In this document: positions 38,065-46,129 of the stretch, piece after piece | How positions within the stretch are numbered: the first letter of the stretch is position 1 | Layout of the letters: the number at the start of each line of letters is the position of its first letter | Assembly (NCBI RefSeq): GCF_002744735.1 | Contig: NZ_KZ319340.1 | Coordinates: 529,030 to 593,029 of the forward strand | DNA length: 64,000 nucleotides | Source: Marinobacter guineae | GTDB taxonomy: Bacteria > Pseudomonadota > Gammaproteobacteria > Pseudomonadales > Oleiphilaceae | Direction of reading: 5' to 3' | Position numbers and translations under genes: made by a program | The notes under the pieces: generated by a model | The model's database searches: none | What the model was told of the DNA's origin: nothing | What the model saw: the letters and a program-made list of their open reading frames with translations, nothing else

Positions 38065-38179
38065 TCGCTCCTGAACTATTATTTTTGAACAATTGCTACA
38101 GAATAACGGAACTTTTACCGATTCAGAAACACTATACAGTCACAACCCGCCAATCGAGACTTACAAGGGACGGAAACCC

Positions 38180-38800
38180 ATGGACACCGCGGTGCATCCG
38201 GAATCTGAAGCGTCACTGATCGAAGAGCTCAAACGGGGAGATTCAACTGCCTATCAGAAGGCAGTGCGCGAGTACTCTCCCGGCATGCTGGCAGTTGCCC
38301 GGTTTTACCTGGACCACTCAAGCGCTGAAGAGATTGTCCAGGACTGCTGGGTGACGGTGATTGATGCAGTCCAGAAGTTCGAGGGCCGCTCTGGCCTGAA
38401 AACCTGGCTGCACCGCATTGTCGCCAATCGCTGCAAGAACCGCCTTCGTACGGCCAACCGGGAAGTCGCAACGGATTTCTCCGAGACCCTGGAGCCAGAA
38501 CTGGCTAACCGATTCAATTCTACAGGGCGCTGGGATTTGCCGCCCAAGCTGCAATTCCATGAGTCCGCAGACACCCTGATGGAAAATGGCGAACTCAGCG
38601 ATTGCCTGGACAAACACCTCTCTGCGCTGCCGGAAACCCAGCGTTCTGCCCTGATGCTTTACGAAGCTCACCAGCATAAATCCGATGACGTCTGTAACAT
38701 TCTGGATGTCAGTGCCTCTAACCTTCGTGTACTTTTACACCGTGCGAGGCAGAAGATCTTTCTCATGGTGGAGACCTTCCAGGAGACGGGCGAATGTTAA
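38180..38800 (+). CDS. ECF-family RNA polymerase sigma factor
   Basis: A 206-residue sigma factor with region 2 ('YLDHSSAEEIVQDCWVTVIDAVQKFEG', 'LKTWLHRIVANRCKNRLR') and region 4 ('LPETQRSALMLYEAHQHKSDDVCNILDVSASNLRVLLHRARQKI') joined by a linker. AAGGGA lies upstream of the ATG at 38180; an in-frame start at 38093 would add an unlikely tail. It overlaps the anti-sigma gene by 7 bp. Its own upstream region has no TGTAAC box; a GGAAC at 38108-38112 is the only -35-like hint. It probably recognises the motif found before many genes at 38-56 kb. Confidence 0.9.
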   Translation: MDTAVHPESEASLIEELKRGDSTAYQKAVREYSPGMLAVARFYLDHSSAEEIVQDCWVTVIDAVQKFEGRSGLKTWLHRIVANRCKNRLRTANREVATDFSETLEPELANRFNSTGRWDLPPKLQFHESADTLMENGELSDCLDKHLSALPETQRSALMLYEAHQHKSDDVCNILDVSASNLRVLLHRARQKIFLMVETFQETGEC

Positions 38801-39054
38801 TGTGCAGGGACCTGGCCGAAATTGCCAGTGACTACATCGATGGCGAACTCAACGGCCGGCAGAATCTGTCTGTGAAAATGCACCTGATGATGTGCAAGGA
38901 CTGCCGGACGTTTATCGGCAACCTACGAGCAAGCAGCAACCTGCTAAGCGCCCACTCCTCAGGGAAGGCCGACGAGGAATTTCTGCGCCGGATTGACGAA
39001 CGGGTGGCCGAGGCACTGAATGCTCGTAAAATCAGAGGTAGTGATTCGGAGTAA
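38794..39054 (+). CDS. Soluble zinc-type anti-sigma factor (zf-HC2/ZAS)
   Basis: An 86-residue protein without a membrane helix. His30, Cys34 and Cys37 form the HxxxCxxC motif ('MHLMMCKDC'), with Cys4 as likely fourth ligand ('MLMCRDLAEIASDYIDGEL'). Zinc anti-sigma factors of this size (RsrA type) often release their sigma when thiols are oxidised. Overlap with the sigma gene implies coupled translation and partnership. Confidence 0.85.
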   Translation: MLMCRDLAEIASDYIDGELNGRQNLSVKMHLMMCKDCRTFIGNLRASSNLLSAHSSGKADEEFLRRIDERVAEALNARKIRGSDSE

Positions 39055-39074
39055 TACTCCCTGAACACTTCTTT

Positions 39075-40013
39075 TCATTCAGCCTCGAATACATCGGTAT
39101 CCGGGTGAAAGGTGTACCAGGCAAACCAGAACGCCCGGGTCGCCGGAAGAAGGTTGCCTGATTCGTCACGCAGCTCCGCCGATGGCACTTCCGGGTCATA
39201 ATGCAGCTGCACGGCCTTCCCACCAATACGGTCCTCAAGTACCGCACCGTGGTCAGCCAGTTCCGGGAAAGGCCAGGCCTTGCTTTCACCATTGTGTGAC
39301 CAGCCTAACACCCAGGTTTTCGGATGATATTTCCGGCTGGTGTGGGTGACCGGGAAATAGAGTCGCTCGGAGTGGTCGTAATCGCCGTAGGGCGACAGTC
39401 GATAATTACGGCGGTGGCCGGTATCCGTGGAAAGCACTTTTCCGTTTTCGTCAACCCGCTCCCGCCAGCGTTGCCAGAGCTCATGGCGAATAGCGACAGG
39501 TTCCAATACCGTTCCGGCCAACGGCCCCGAAACCGCTCGCCCCTCAATCTGCGACCAGAGGGATTCGGTCTGATGGTCGTACATCAGTAGATCACTATTA
39601 TACAGCAGCCCCGAAACTCCGAACGTGAGAGACTGCCCGTCTACCCTTGGGTCAAATGCCATTCCGGTACCGCACAGTGGGCAGAAGGTGATCAGCAGTG
39701 GTGAACCACCGAGATCATGATTCACAATCTCGTGCCAGTTCAGGATACCAATGGGGTAAGCAAAGCTCACTTCTCCTTTATCATAGGTCAGCATCAGGTC
39801 ATCGGAACGCCAGAGGGATACGTCCTCAGGGTCCTGGAAAAGCGGTTCATTAATGGATGGAATGCCGTCCCGGGGCGGCCCTCCAGGAAGAATCTCCTCT
39901 ACCGGCACCAGGGCATTACCAAGCTCAAATCCATTCTTGGTTTGACTGAAAGCTGGCTGGGCAAACAGCAGCGATGCCATTGCCAGAATCGTGAGGTCGT
40001 TAAATCTATTCAT
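39075..40013 (-). CDS. DUF3179 domain exported protein
   Basis: A 312-residue protein with a signal peptide ending near 'AQPAFSQ'. The DUF3179 signature is 'LGGSPLLITFCPLCGTGMAFD', whose two Cys may bind metal or form a redox pair. It starts inside the end of the glutaredoxin gene (8-bp overlap), so they are one operon under the box at 40426-40452. The biochemical role of DUF3179 is unknown. The 3' end faces the anti-sigma gene. Confidence 0.8.
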   Translation of the reverse strand: MNRFNDLTILAMASLLFAQPAFSQTKNGFELGNALVPVEEILPGGPPRDGIPSINEPLFQDPEDVSLWRSDDLMLTYDKGEVSFAYPIGILNWHEIVNHDLGGSPLLITFCPLCGTGMAFDPRVDGQSLTFGVSGLLYNSDLLMYDHQTESLWSQIEGRAVSGPLAGTVLEPVAIRHELWQRWRERVDENGKVLSTDTGHRRNYRLSPYGDYDHSERLYFPVTHTSRKYHPKTWVLGWSHNGESKAWPFPELADHGAVLEDRIGGKAVQLHYDPEVPSAELRDESGNLLPATRAFWFAWYTFHPDTDVFEAE

Positions 40014-40377
40014 GACTCCTCCCCGAGATGCCCAGCTCTTTCAGTCGCTGCTCAATTCTCGGAACGGAAAACCCATGCAGTCGCTCGCCACCAATCAGAA
40101 AAAACGGTGTCCCCCTGCCGCCGAGTCGTTCAAATGTGTCCCGAGCAGCCCGGGAGGCGGTTATATCGAACTCCAGGTAGGAGATCTGGTGTTCGTGGAA
40201 ATAATACTTGGCCGCTTCACAACCCGGGCAGAATGGCTGCGAGAACAGAACAACACGGGAATCCGGCGCGCCCTTGCTCTTTTCAATGACCTCACCGGCC
40301 AGCAACACACTGTTCCAGCTCAATAAAACGGCCACTGCAACGGTTACTGCAAACGCTCTCGTGATTGGCATTTTCAT
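40006..40377 (-). CDS. Exported glutaredoxin-like protein
   Basis: A 123-residue protein with an N-terminal hydrophobic signal ('AFAVTVAVAVLLSWNSVLLAG') followed by a glutaredoxin fold: 'VVLFSQPFCPGCEAAKYYFHEHQ' has a CPGC active site and 'GGRGTPFFLIGG' the cis-Pro loop. It would act on thiols in the periplasm. GGAGGTGAG precedes the ATG at 40377. First gene of an operon with the DUF3179 protein. Confidence 0.85.
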   Translation of the reverse strand: MKMPITRAFAVTVAVAVLLSWNSVLLAGEVIEKSKGAPDSRVVLFSQPFCPGCEAAKYYFHEHQISYLEFDITASRAARDTFERLGGRGTPFFLIGGERLHGFSVPRIEQRLKELGISGRSHE

Positions 40378-40425
40378 GCTCACCTCCCAGGCAGGAGACA
40401 AGACCCTGCTTCCTGTTAAGGCGAG

Positions 40426-40452
40426 AGACACAGCACCAGCCGGTTTGTTACA
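40426..40452 (-). promoter_or_regulatory. ECF-type promoter box, glutaredoxin-DUF3179 operon
   Basis: Minus strand: TGTAAC (40452-40447), 17 bases, GTCT (40429-40426), 49 bases before the glutaredoxin ATG. Confidence 0.68.
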
Positions 40453-40459
40453 CGGAACC

Positions 40460-40774
40460 TTATTGCATCTGGATTTTCCGGGCCTCTTCATGAACCGTCT
40501 GCTCCGCTGCTTCGGCCTCCCGGAGCAGCGTCAGGTCCTTGCTCACACTGGTGTAGGTTGATACCAAATAAGGCACGCAGTACGTCAGCGCAACTTTCAG
40601 CCAGTCCATGGAAGCGGGGCCGGTGACCGCTTCCCATTGATTGATGAGCACCAGAAGCGTACCAACAACTGCCGCCAGCTTTGCGGCACGTCGTGGAGTG
40701 CCGTGGCCTACCGCAAGCTCGCAGGCTTCCCTGCAGCCCCGGGCCGGGGTGCGTAAAATCTGTATGAACGACAT
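40460..40774 (-). CDS. NrtS-like small membrane protein (possible nitrate/nitrite transporter)
   Basis: A 104-residue protein with two hydrophobic helices: 'KLAAVVGTLLVLINQWEAVTG' and 'WLKVALTYCVPYLVSTYTSV'. The pattern LINQ-x(15-20)-LTYCVPYxVSTY is that of NrtS-type nitrate/nitrite transporters as I recall them. This would fit the nitrite-assimilation genes at 1-9 kb, but the gene carries the ECF box at 40815-40841. The acidic C-terminal tail is about 25 residues. Confidence 0.65.
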   Translation of the reverse strand: MSFIQILRTPARGCREACELAVGHGTPRRAAKLAAVVGTLLVLINQWEAVTGPASMDWLKVALTYCVPYLVSTYTSVSKDLTLLREAEAAEQTVHEEARKIQMQ

Positions 40775-40814
40775 TAGAATCTGTGTCCGCTGAATGCTGT
40801 TAACTGAGGAATCA

Positions 40815-40841
40815 TGACACCCCCTGGAATCATTTGTTACA
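40815..40841 (-). promoter_or_regulatory. ECF-type promoter box, NrtS-like gene
   Basis: Minus strand: TGTAAC (40841-40836), 17 bases, GTCA (40818-40815), 41 bases before the ATG at 40774. Divergent from a second box at 40886. Confidence 0.6.
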
Positions 40842-40885
40842 CCCGTTAATTGGATCGGGGGCTTTACCGTACGGTCGAATCGACC

Positions 40886-40912
40886 TGTAACATTCCTTGT
40901 AGTTACCTGTCT
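40886..40912 (+). promoter_or_regulatory. ECF-type promoter box, YiiX-like gene
   Basis: TGTAAC (40886-40891), 17 bases, GTCT (40909-40912), 40 bases before the ATG at 40952. Confidence 0.65.
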
Positions 40913-40951
40913 CTGCTATTAATAACAACAGACGCTCAATCGGGGTGAACC

Positions 40952-41704
40952 ATGCTGCTGAACTGGCTGTCGAGGCGACTGGCTGCCTATCTTTCCAAAC
41001 AGATTAAATGCCACTCAGTCCGGACATCCACCTGGGCAGCCATACAGGCGTCGATAAAGCCCGGCGACGTGCTTCTGGTAGAGGGAAACACCAGAATCAG
41101 CACAGCTATCAAGTATCTGACCCAGTCCACCTGGTCGCATGCGGTGCTCTATCTCGGCCCAGAGGCGAATCTGGGTCTCTCTGAAAAAGGCGAAGATCGC
41201 GTTCTGGTCGAGGCGGATCTTGAGGACGGTATTCGTTGTCTGCCGCTGTCTTTTTACCGACACTTTCACACCCGGATCTGCCGGCCCGTGGGGCTCAGTG
41301 AGCAGGATATCCGCAAGCTGATCGACTACTCGAAAAGCCGGCTCGGGCACCAGTACGACCTGAAAAACGTCTGGGACCTGGCACGCTATCTGTGCCCCAC
41401 ACCACCGGTACCAACCCATTATCGTCGTTCCATGCTGGCACTGGGCAGTGGCGACCCAACCCGGGCCATCTGTTCCACATTTATCGCTCAAGGCTTCCAG
41501 TCGATCCGGTATCCGATACTGCCGGAACGCCTGGCTGACTCTGAAGATGACGCGGATTCGGATGCCCAGCGGCGGGAGTACTTCCGGATTCGGCATCACT
41601 CTCTGTTTGCCCCTCGGGACTTTGACGCATCCCCCTATTTCGACGTGATCAAACCCACCCTGGAGCAGGGATTCGATTACCGGCAATTCCAATGGGCGGA
41701 ATGA
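40952..41704 (+). CDS. YiiX/YebB-like permuted papain-fold protein
   Basis: A 250-residue protein of the permuted NlpC/P60-papain group. 'GDVLLVEGNTRISTAIKYLTQSTWSHAVLYLG' carries the His of the active site and 'AICSTFIAQGF' the nucleophilic Cys, in the permuted His-then-Cys order. Members are proposed to be amidases or acyltransferases acting on lipids or cell-wall peptides. No signal peptide is clear. The gene has its own ECF-type box. Confidence 0.78.
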   Translation: MLLNWLSRRLAAYLSKQIKCHSVRTSTWAAIQASIKPGDVLLVEGNTRISTAIKYLTQSTWSHAVLYLGPEANLGLSEKGEDRVLVEADLEDGIRCLPLSFYRHFHTRICRPVGLSEQDIRKLIDYSKSRLGHQYDLKNVWDLARYLCPTPPVPTHYRRSMLALGSGDPTRAICSTFIAQGFQSIRYPILPERLADSEDDADSDAQRREYFRIRHHSLFAPRDFDASPYFDVIKPTLEQGFDYRQFQWAE

Positions 41705-41713
41705 TTCGCCAAC

Positions 41714-43861
41714 TCAGCTATCATCCGCATCCGCCGCACTTTGGAACCCCTGCAGTCCGGGTTTACCCAGCAGAAACCCCTGCAGTTCATCGCAACCCGC
41801 CAACGCCAGCCAGCTTGCCTGGGCTTCGGTTTCAACACCCTCGGCAATAACCTCGCAGCCCATTGAATGGGCCATGGTGATTATGGTTCGACACAGGGCC
41901 TCGTCCTGCTCGTTATCGGGAAGCCCTGTCACGAAGGTCCGGTCAATCTTGATACGGGAGACCGGCAGTGCCTTGAGATACGCCAATGACGAATAGCCAG
42001 TACCAAAATCGTCCACAGCAAGGGTCAGGTCCAATTCCCGAAAGCGATTGAGGGTTGCCATGGCCAGTTCGATATCCTGCATCAAAGCGGTTTCAGTAAT
42101 TTCCAGTTCCAGCTGACGAGCCGAAACGCCTTTATTCCGAAGTGAAACCGCAATGCGGTCGGCAAAACCCGGATCGTGAAGTTGCAGGGCAGAGACATTC
42201 ACCGCCATGCGCCCTGTAAACCCCTGTTCCGACCAACCTTTTAACGTGGCAACTGCCTGCTCCAGGACCCAGTCACCGATTTTCACGATAAGCCCGGTTT
42301 CCTCCGCCAACGGAATGAACTCGGCCGGCGAAACCGGGCCCAGGGTGGGATGATGCCAGCGAAGAAGCGCTTCATAACCGGTGTTCCGCCTGAGACGATC
42401 GCACTGCGGCTGGAAATACAGCTGCAACTGCCGGTTCTCGATGGCCGCCTTGAGACTGTGGATCAATTCCTGCCTGTGAAGGACCTGATCTCCGAATTCC
42501 GAGGCAAAGAACTGCACCCTCTGGCTCGGTGACTTCTTCGCCCGATGCATGGCAATTTCAGCGTGACTGAGCAGGGTTCTGGCATCCTGTCCGTCCAGGC
42601 CAAAGACCGCTACGCCGGCACTGACTTCACACTCAAATGTTTTCCGGCCAATCTGGACCGGCCGCTGACAGGCTTCTATAACGGCTGAAATCCGGACTTC
42701 AATGTCCGTCGAAGCTCGCCCCCGCTCACCGACCAGCAACCCGAACACATCGCCTCCAAGACGGGCAACCCGGCCATGATTGGCACTAAAGCCTGCGATA
42801 CGGCGGGCAATCTCCTGCAACACCCGGTCGCCAGTCTCGTGGCCTGCCAGGCCATTGAGCGCCTGGAAATCGTTCAGGCCGAGGACCAGAACGGCTTCTT
42901 CCTCTCCGCCATGGTCTGGATCGCTGAAATGGCGGTCCAACTGCTCCTCGAACAGGCTACGGTTGGCAAGGCCGGTAAGTTGATCATAGAGGGTGCGGAT
43001 CTCCAGTTCCTGCTCGGTTCTGCGCAGGGTGCGGGTTCGCTCTTCGAGTAACTGGTCGAGCTCCCGGTTCAGCAGTTTCAGGCGTGACAGGTAAGCCGCA
43101 TTCTGCTTCAGCATGCTGTTGAACACCCCCTCCACTTCACCGAACTCATCGCAGCGGCCGGCGGGCGTCAGGTATTTCAGGGGATGTTCGGCGTCCTCGC
43201 CAGCGCGGGATATGCGATCACGGAGTTTGAGGAGCGGAGACAGCATCATACGATCGACCACGAACATGGTCACGGCGGTCACAAAAACGGCGATCAGCAG
43301 CGACAGACCCAGTATCCGGAGCACAAAGGCAACCAGCTCCGAAGAAACGTTACTGACATCCACCCGGGCCAGCACCTCATAATGCGAGAGCAATGGATCG
43401 GCGCGCCAGGAGAGATCAATCATCCCCTGCGCTGTTCGGGGCGCTGAGCGAAGCAACCCATCCGCTGGGTGTGGCGCCCTGACAACCTCTCCCGCCTGAT
43501 ATTCGATACCGTCTCTGCGCAAGGAAACGCCGGTCAACGGACTGCTGGCGATCAGCAATTCCAGGGCATCGGTTGTTATTTCTCGGCTTCGGGAATACTT
43601 CAGGAAAGTGATGATCGCCTGACTGGCAACATCAACCCGTTCACTCAACAGGTCTTCTTCGTAATTGCGGTAAGAGGGAATAAGAATCGCGACTTCAATG
43701 GCGAGAATGGCCGCAAAGGCCGCCAGTGTGAGATTACGGCACAAGCGGCAGCCTGAAAGCTGTCTGGCCCACTCGCTGAAGGACCGCCTGGCAAGCGCTT
43801 GATCCTCTCCGGCCATTTCCCGATTGGTTATTTCTGGTTCTAGTCCCACGACCGGTTTCAT
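41714..43861 (-). CDS. Membrane GGDEF/EAL protein, probable c-di-GMP phosphodiesterase
   Basis: A 715-residue protein with an N-terminal membrane helix, a periplasmic sensor region, a second helix ('LGLSLLIAVFVTAVTMFVV') and a HAMP-like segment, then GGDEF and EAL domains. The GGDEF site is degenerate ('RLGGDVF'), so cyclase activity is unlikely. The EAL domain keeps 'YEALLRW', 'ITETALM', 'VDDFGTGYSSLAYL' and 'IKIDRTF', so it should hydrolyse cyclic di-GMP. A TGTAAT-N17-GTCT box is 32 bases upstream. Confidence 0.88.
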   Translation of the reverse strand: MKPVVGLEPEITNREMAGEDQALARRSFSEWARQLSGCRLCRNLTLAAFAAILAIEVAILIPSYRNYEEDLLSERVDVASQAIITFLKYSRSREITTDALELLIASSPLTGVSLRRDGIEYQAGEVVRAPHPADGLLRSAPRTAQGMIDLSWRADPLLSHYEVLARVDVSNVSSELVAFVLRILGLSLLIAVFVTAVTMFVVDRMMLSPLLKLRDRISRAGEDAEHPLKYLTPAGRCDEFGEVEGVFNSMLKQNAAYLSRLKLLNRELDQLLEERTRTLRRTEQELEIRTLYDQLTGLANRSLFEEQLDRHFSDPDHGGEEEAVLVLGLNDFQALNGLAGHETGDRVLQEIARRIAGFSANHGRVARLGGDVFGLLVGERGRASTDIEVRISAVIEACQRPVQIGRKTFECEVSAGVAVFGLDGQDARTLLSHAEIAMHRAKKSPSQRVQFFASEFGDQVLHRQELIHSLKAAIENRQLQLYFQPQCDRLRRNTGYEALLRWHHPTLGPVSPAEFIPLAEETGLIVKIGDWVLEQAVATLKGWSEQGFTGRMAVNVSALQLHDPGFADRIAVSLRNKGVSARQLELEITETALMQDIELAMATLNRFRELDLTLAVDDFGTGYSSLAYLKALPVSRIKIDRTFVTGLPDNEQDEALCRTIITMAHSMGCEVIAEGVETEAQASWLALAGCDELQGFLLGKPGLQGFQSAADADDS

Positions 43862-43892
43862 ACGTCCTCGCGTTTCTCTGGTCTTTCCAGAG

Positions 43893-43919
43893 AGACACCC
43901 GAGAGACCTCTAAATTACA
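43893..43919 (-). promoter_or_regulatory. ECF-type promoter box, GGDEF/EAL gene
   Basis: Minus strand: TGTAAT (43919-43914; one change from TGTAAC), 17 bases, GTCT (43896-43893). The T-run of the upstream terminator touches the box. Confidence 0.55.
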
Positions 43920-43947
43920 AAAAAGGGTGGGGCTCCAGCCCCCACCC
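43919..43947 (-). terminator. Intrinsic terminator of the cytochrome c-like gene
   Basis: On the minus strand GGGTGGGGGCT and AGCCCCACCC pair (one bulged G) and are followed by six T residues (43924-43919). It ends the minus-strand cluster that starts at 48885. Confidence 0.8.
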
Positions 43948-43982
43948 AAAATCGACAGCAGACTCACCGATGCAAAGCGACG

Positions 43983-44672
43983 TTATTGCTTGTCGATAAA
44001 TTCCTTCTGCTGCACCCGGGAGTACTCGGTCAGCGCAGCCAACTCTTCGGAACCCCACTCAAGAGGCTCGGCAGCCATTGGCGCCACCATGCAGATCTGA
44101 ACCATTTCATCCAGGTAGACCATATCCATGCCAAAGTCCCGTTTGCCCATGGCGACAGCATGCGGGTATTCGTTCTTGAAGGTCGCGTTGTAGCCCGCCC
44201 CGTTTGCGTGGCACGTGGCACAGGCAAGCCCGTTGGAGGACAAGCTGGTGTCGTTGAACAGCTTCTCACCCCTGGCTCTCAGATCAGCAACATTGCCCTG
44301 ATAGGGGGTATAGCCTTCGGGACGGCGAACCGCTTTTTTGAGCTTGGCAGACACACCTTCGCCTTCCGCCTCACCTTCAGCTTCGCCCTCGGCTTTTCCT
44401 TCAGCTTCGCCTTCACCTTCTGCTCGCCCCTCTGCTTCACCTTCGGCGCGACTTTCGGCTTCGCCCTCTCCTTTGGCGGCACCTTCCGCCTCGCCTTTCG
44501 CTTCGCCTTCAGCCTCACCCTGGGCGGCTTCAGCCGAAGGGATCAGTCCTAGCCCGGGGCCGCTGCTCGCATTGAAGCCGGCCACGGCCACTACCGTCAT
44601 CATGGGAACCGACACCATGAGGTTCCGGGACAGTTTTCGTAAAAGTTCCTTTCGATTTTTGTCTGTGGACAT
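43983..44672 (-). CDS. Cytochrome c-like protein with Glu-Gly-Ala repeat tail after the leader
   Basis: 229 residues. Residues 1-50 form a leader: basic start 'MSTDKNRKELLRKLSRN', then a hydrophobic stretch and 'PSAEAA'. Residues 51-106 are a low-complexity repeat of AEGE/AEGK-type units. Residues 107-229 form a small class I cytochrome with heme motif CATCH at 151-155 and several Met residues (175, 189, 195, 199) as possible sixth ligands. The leader resembles that of the 97-residue repeat peptide at 46130. A strong GGAGG is 8 bases upstream of the ATG. The repeat may be modified by the TTL-PqqD enzyme encoded upstream; this is inference. Confidence 0.82.
   Translation of the reverse strand: MSTDKNRKELLRKLSRNLMVSVPMMTVVAVAGFNASSGPGLGLIPSAEAAQGEAEGEAKGEAEGAAKGEGEAESRAEGEAEGRAEGEGEAEGKAEGEAEGEAEGEGVSAKLKKAVRRPEGYTPYQGNVADLRARGEKLFNDTSLSSNGLACATCHANGAGYNATFKNEYPHAVAMGKRDFGMDMVYLDEMVQICMVAPMAAEPLEWGSEELAALTEYSRVQQKEFIDKQ
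44355..44522 (-). repeat. Glu/Gly/Ala-coding low-complexity repeat in the cytochrome gene
   Basis: Irregular tandem copies of a 12- to 15-base unit encoding AEGE, AEGK, AEGR or AKGE over 56 residues. The DNA repeats imperfectly, so it can expand or contract by slippage without changing frame. Confidence 0.8.
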
Positions 44673-45453
44673 TTCTGCAACCTCCGGTCGTATTTTCCTT
44701 GTTCAGGGTGCGGGCCTGCGATCCAGGCCTTTGAAGCACGGACACCCCGGCCGCGCATTTGTTACTGCCCGGGAAACCGGGCCAGTATCTGAAAGTGACA
44801 TCGGTCTCAGTTACCCGGATATGACTCAGGCTTACCGTGGCGCGCCCTTTTCGCTTCATGGCAATGGCGAGACTCTCAGGCCAGCCATGCCTGTTCCTGT
44901 GCAGCTCCATAAGACGCCCAGCGGCCTGGCCTGGCTCACAACGCTTCAGTGCCTGGCGAACCAGATAGCGGCGTAAAGCGGGAACAAAGCGCGGCATGAG
45001 AGACGAAGAACTGATGGTCGTCTCCGCCCCATCCCGGGTTTCCTCGAGCGTTTCGCCGGTCCATTCCCACTTGAACGGACCAGAGGGCTCCCCGTTGAAT
45101 GCCAGGAGAATAAACGGTGGATACTGGAATAAGGTCTCGCTCCAGAGGAATGCCCGGACTTCGGCAATCGTGTGCGCTGAGCTTAAACGTCTGACCAGGA
45201 GCCCCCGACTTGTCGCCTGCCCGGCAGGCATCCGGGATGGGTAACGATAGTTATTCAAAAGGGCGAGAATGACGCCCTGACTGTTTGCTGCGATCCAGGT
45301 CCCGCCACCCGCCGGATCTTTCGGCATCACGGTGCTTATGCCATCGCGGTGCTCAATAACGGGTGGCTCCGCTTCAGGGCGCTGCAATGACTCGTCCCTG
45401 TTAAAAAACAGGTCCAGTCCGGCCGGTGAGTACTGCCAGCTCAGGGTACACAT
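44530..45453 (-). CDS. NRDE/TANGO2-family protein, Ntn-hydrolase type, with a 3' extension into the next gene
   Basis: 307 residues. It starts 'MCTLSWQYSPAGLDLFFNRDESLQRP', with Cys2 as potential N-terminal nucleophile and the NRDE motif; 'GGGTWIAANSQGVILALLNNY' is the next family block. Recognisable family sequence ends near 'VTFRYWPGFPG' (about residue 245); the last 60 residues have unlikely composition and run 143 bases into the cytochrome gene in another frame. A lost stop codon or a frameshift is possible. It begins 4 bases after the DinB-like gene stop. Confidence 0.75.
   Translation of the reverse strand: MCTLSWQYSPAGLDLFFNRDESLQRPEAEPPVIEHRDGISTVMPKDPAGGGTWIAANSQGVILALLNNYRYPSRMPAGQATSRGLLVRRLSSAHTIAEVRAFLWSETLFQYPPFILLAFNGEPSGPFKWEWTGETLEETRDGAETTISSSSLMPRFVPALRRYLVRQALKRCEPGQAAGRLMELHRNRHGWPESLAIAMKRKGRATVSLSHIRVTETDVTFRYWPGFPGSNKCAAGVSVLQRPGSQARTLNKENTTGGCRNVHRQKSKGTFTKTVPEPHGVGSHDDGSGRGRLQCEQRPRARTDPFG
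44740..44766 (-). promoter_or_regulatory. Weak ECF-type box before the cytochrome c-like gene
   Basis: Minus strand: AGTAAC (44766-44761), 17 bases, GTCC (44743-44740), inside the NRDE gene, 68 bases before the cytochrome ATG. One base off in the -35 part; may be chance. Confidence 0.35.
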
Positions 45454-45457
45454 AAGA

Positions 45458-46021
45458 TCAGGCGCTTTCGGCCATACCCCGGGCCTGCCTTTGCAGGTAC
45501 CGCAAGGTGGAGGGATGAACCCCGAACCCGGCACCGACTTCCACCCCCGCCTGCTCGGCCAGCATGCCGATAATCGCCATGTGATGAATGGTATGGCTGG
45601 CCAGGAAAACCAGTTCGCGATCCACGCTGGTTGTGACTACCTGCCCCTGCGCATCGCTGGTGTGCAACATGGCAAGCCCGTCGGCGTGGCTCCCGCTGAA
45701 TCGGCTGCGCAATGTCTGCAGAATCTCTGACAATCGGTTGGCCCCGGCCCGCCGATCGGTTTCCAGTGACAGCTCACGGTCACGGTTTTCATAGTCGAGC
45801 AGCGCTCCCGGTGACGTTGTTGCCGATAGCAGGGCACTGTAATGGTCTATAATGTGCCGAACATGCTTGCCAATCACATGCTGCTTACGCTGACCGAAAC
45901 TTCGCCGGTAAAGATTCCCTGGCAAGGTTTCCAGCATTTCAATGAGCTGCCCAATTGCATGGGCGTTCTCTTCAACAATGTCGTTAACGGTGTCGTCTCG
46001 CTCAGAGCCTGATTGAGTCAT
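45458..46021 (-). CDS. DinB-like four-helix protein
   Basis: A 187-residue helical protein. Metal-ligand His residues are expected in 'IGKHVRHIIDHYSALL' and 'LASHTIHHMAIIGMLAEQAG', spaced as in the DinB/YfiT superfamily, whose members include thiol-dependent transferases. The ATG at 46021 is preferred over 46117 because the upstream part looks non-coding. Lies between the repeat peptide and the NRDE gene in the same transcription direction. Confidence 0.72.
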   Translation of the reverse strand: MTQSGSERDDTVNDIVEENAHAIGQLIEMLETLPGNLYRRSFGQRKQHVIGKHVRHIIDHYSALLSATTSPGALLDYENRDRELSLETDRRAGANRLSEILQTLRSRFSGSHADGLAMLHTSDAQGQVVTTSVDRELVFLASHTIHHMAIIGMLAEQAGVEVGAGFGVHPSTLRYLQRQARGMAESA

Positions 46022-46129
46022 GGTATTCGTCCGCTTCTTGTTGGTCCCGGGTTCGGTTGCCTTTGAAACTGAGGCAATGAAAGCGACCGCGTGGACACAA
46101 GGGTTGCTCGTGCCCACCCGATCAACGGT

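Noticed and set aside
38085..38141. Autoregulatory ECF promoter of the sigma gene
   Set aside because: No TGTAAC with GTC at 17-18 bases; a GGAAC at 38108 and a GTC at 38139 do not have the spacing of the other sites.
44338..44976. A plus-strand frame with Ser-Pro-Ala repeats opposite the Glu-rich region
   Set aside because: The repeat is the antisense reading of the AEGE coding repeat; no ribosome-binding site or promoter points this way.
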